Source: Adenanthera pavonina (taxonomy: Eukaryota; Streptophyta; Magnoliopsida; Fabales; Fabaceae). Taken from it: a DNA stretch of 64,000 nucleotides. Shown here in pieces: positions 63,572 through 64,000 of this stretch (positions within the stretch are counted from its first letter, which is position 1; each line of letters begins with the position of its first letter). The notes beneath the pieces are model-generated. The model ran no database searches. It was not told where the DNA came from and worked only from the letters and a program-made list of their open reading frames with translations. The position numbers and the translations under genes are program-made. The stretch covers positions 3,685,501-3,749,500 of the forward strand of contig JAIVEN010000020.1 of assembly GCA_026686845.1 (NCBI GenBank). The letters run 5' to 3'.

Positions 63572-63712
63572 ATATTCAATAATAACAATATTAGTTTTAT
63601 CTTACTAATTGAGGTCAGTTACATAGATCATATAATACCAATAGACTCTATCAAATACCATCTCTTCACATAAATTATTTATCAAGAGGTCACGCTTTAT
63701 AACTTCTCTTAC
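63572..63712 (-). mobile_element. LINE 3'-end fragment, copy 3
   Basis: This matches the 3' end of the LINE copies at 3108 and 36023: an AACAATA tail, then ATTAGTTTTATCTTACTAAT, then TACATAGATCATATAATACC and the CAAATACCATCTCTTCA block. It is interrupted at about 63712 by a purine-rich repeat. Confidence 0.8.
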
Positions 63713-64000
63713 CCTCCGCTTGGCCAAGGAGAGAAAATGAGGAGAAAGAAAACGGAGAGAAGAAAACAGGAAGGAGAGAAAAGTGATTAATTTTACATTA
63801 ACAATAATACCCTTATTATTTTTAGGAATATATTTACATATAACAAAATTTGTTATTCTACAATATTATTTACATAATTTTCATATCATATTAATAAATG
63901 AAGTTCAAATATAATTTTAATTTTAATTTTAATCTTAATTTAAAATTATTTTATCCAATCTTAATTTTATTAAATTTTTAAAATCATTTTTTATACATTG
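63713..64000. other. Start of a further repeat (purine-rich end), window edge
   Basis: CCTCCGCTTGGCCAAGGAGA is followed by a purine-rich run (GGAGAGAA, GAGGAGAAAG). This resembles the G-rich block at about 31955-31985, which also follows a CTTGGATGG motif. It looks like one end of a MITE inserted in the LINE fragment; the other end is outside the window or not visible. Confidence 0.4.

Noticed and set aside
1..64000. CRISPR arrays, operons, phage or bacterial systems, rRNA and tRNA genes.
   Set aside because: The window is plant nuclear DNA. No regular spacer arrays were seen, and no complete tRNA cloverleaf was recognised by eye, although a tRNA scan was not possible.

Overview
The window is nuclear DNA from a eudicot plant. 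The genes have plant-style introns (GT-AG, with AT-rich intron bodies) and the products are plant-specific families. There is no operon structure, and the intergenic DNA is very AT-rich, full of (TA)n tracts and plant-type transposons. I cannot name the species from the sequence alone.

Five protein-coding genes can be supported by joining exons across phase-consistent GT-AG junctions. (1) 1-1394, minus strand: the first exons of a PHO1;H1-like SPX/EXS phosphate exporter, running off the left edge. (2) 35025-42051, plus: an 11-exon isoprenylcysteine alpha-carbonyl methylesterase (ICME/ICMEL type), complete at 476 aa. (3) 43925-44387, minus: a two-exon gene for a 61-aa Lys/Ser-rich protein that I do not recognise. 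(4) 49644-53942, plus: MKK3, a MAP kinase kinase with a C-terminal NTF2-like domain, complete at 518 aa. (5) 54480-58711, minus: an ABCG21-like half-size ABC transporter, complete at 687 aa, convergent with MKK3. Its Walker A motif has Arg in place of an invariant Gly.

From about 1.4 to 34.6 kb I find no intact conserved gene. That region holds LINE (RTE-type) debris at 3.1-4.9 kb and two solo LTRs of one family in opposite orientation (7319-9365, duplication AAATC; 13349-15525, duplication TGTCT). It also holds a non-autonomous CACTA element (21481-22462, duplication ACA), a possible Helitron end near 23.7 kb, a GC-rich island at 25.4-25.8 kb and a small TIR element at 26.2-26.7 kb. At 31829-34210 a 2.4-kb long-TIR element carries GC-rich, gene-like cargo.

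The gene-rich right half has a 5'-truncated LINE inside intron 1 of the esterase gene, flanked by a perfect 15-bp duplication. A 2.5-kb MULE-like element (45728-48214) ends only tens of bases from the likely first exon of MKK3. On the far right are a hAT-type MITE (62635-63044, duplication GCGATTAT), a third LINE fragment and the start of another repeat.

The genes do not form a pathway. They touch phosphate export and sensing, prenylated-protein methylation turnover (a step linked to ABA signalling in Arabidopsis), MAPK signalling and small-molecule export. I found no convincing new multi-gene system. The most notable points are the Walker A substitution, the paired inverted solo LTRs, and the two long-TIR elements sitting close to gene 5' ends.
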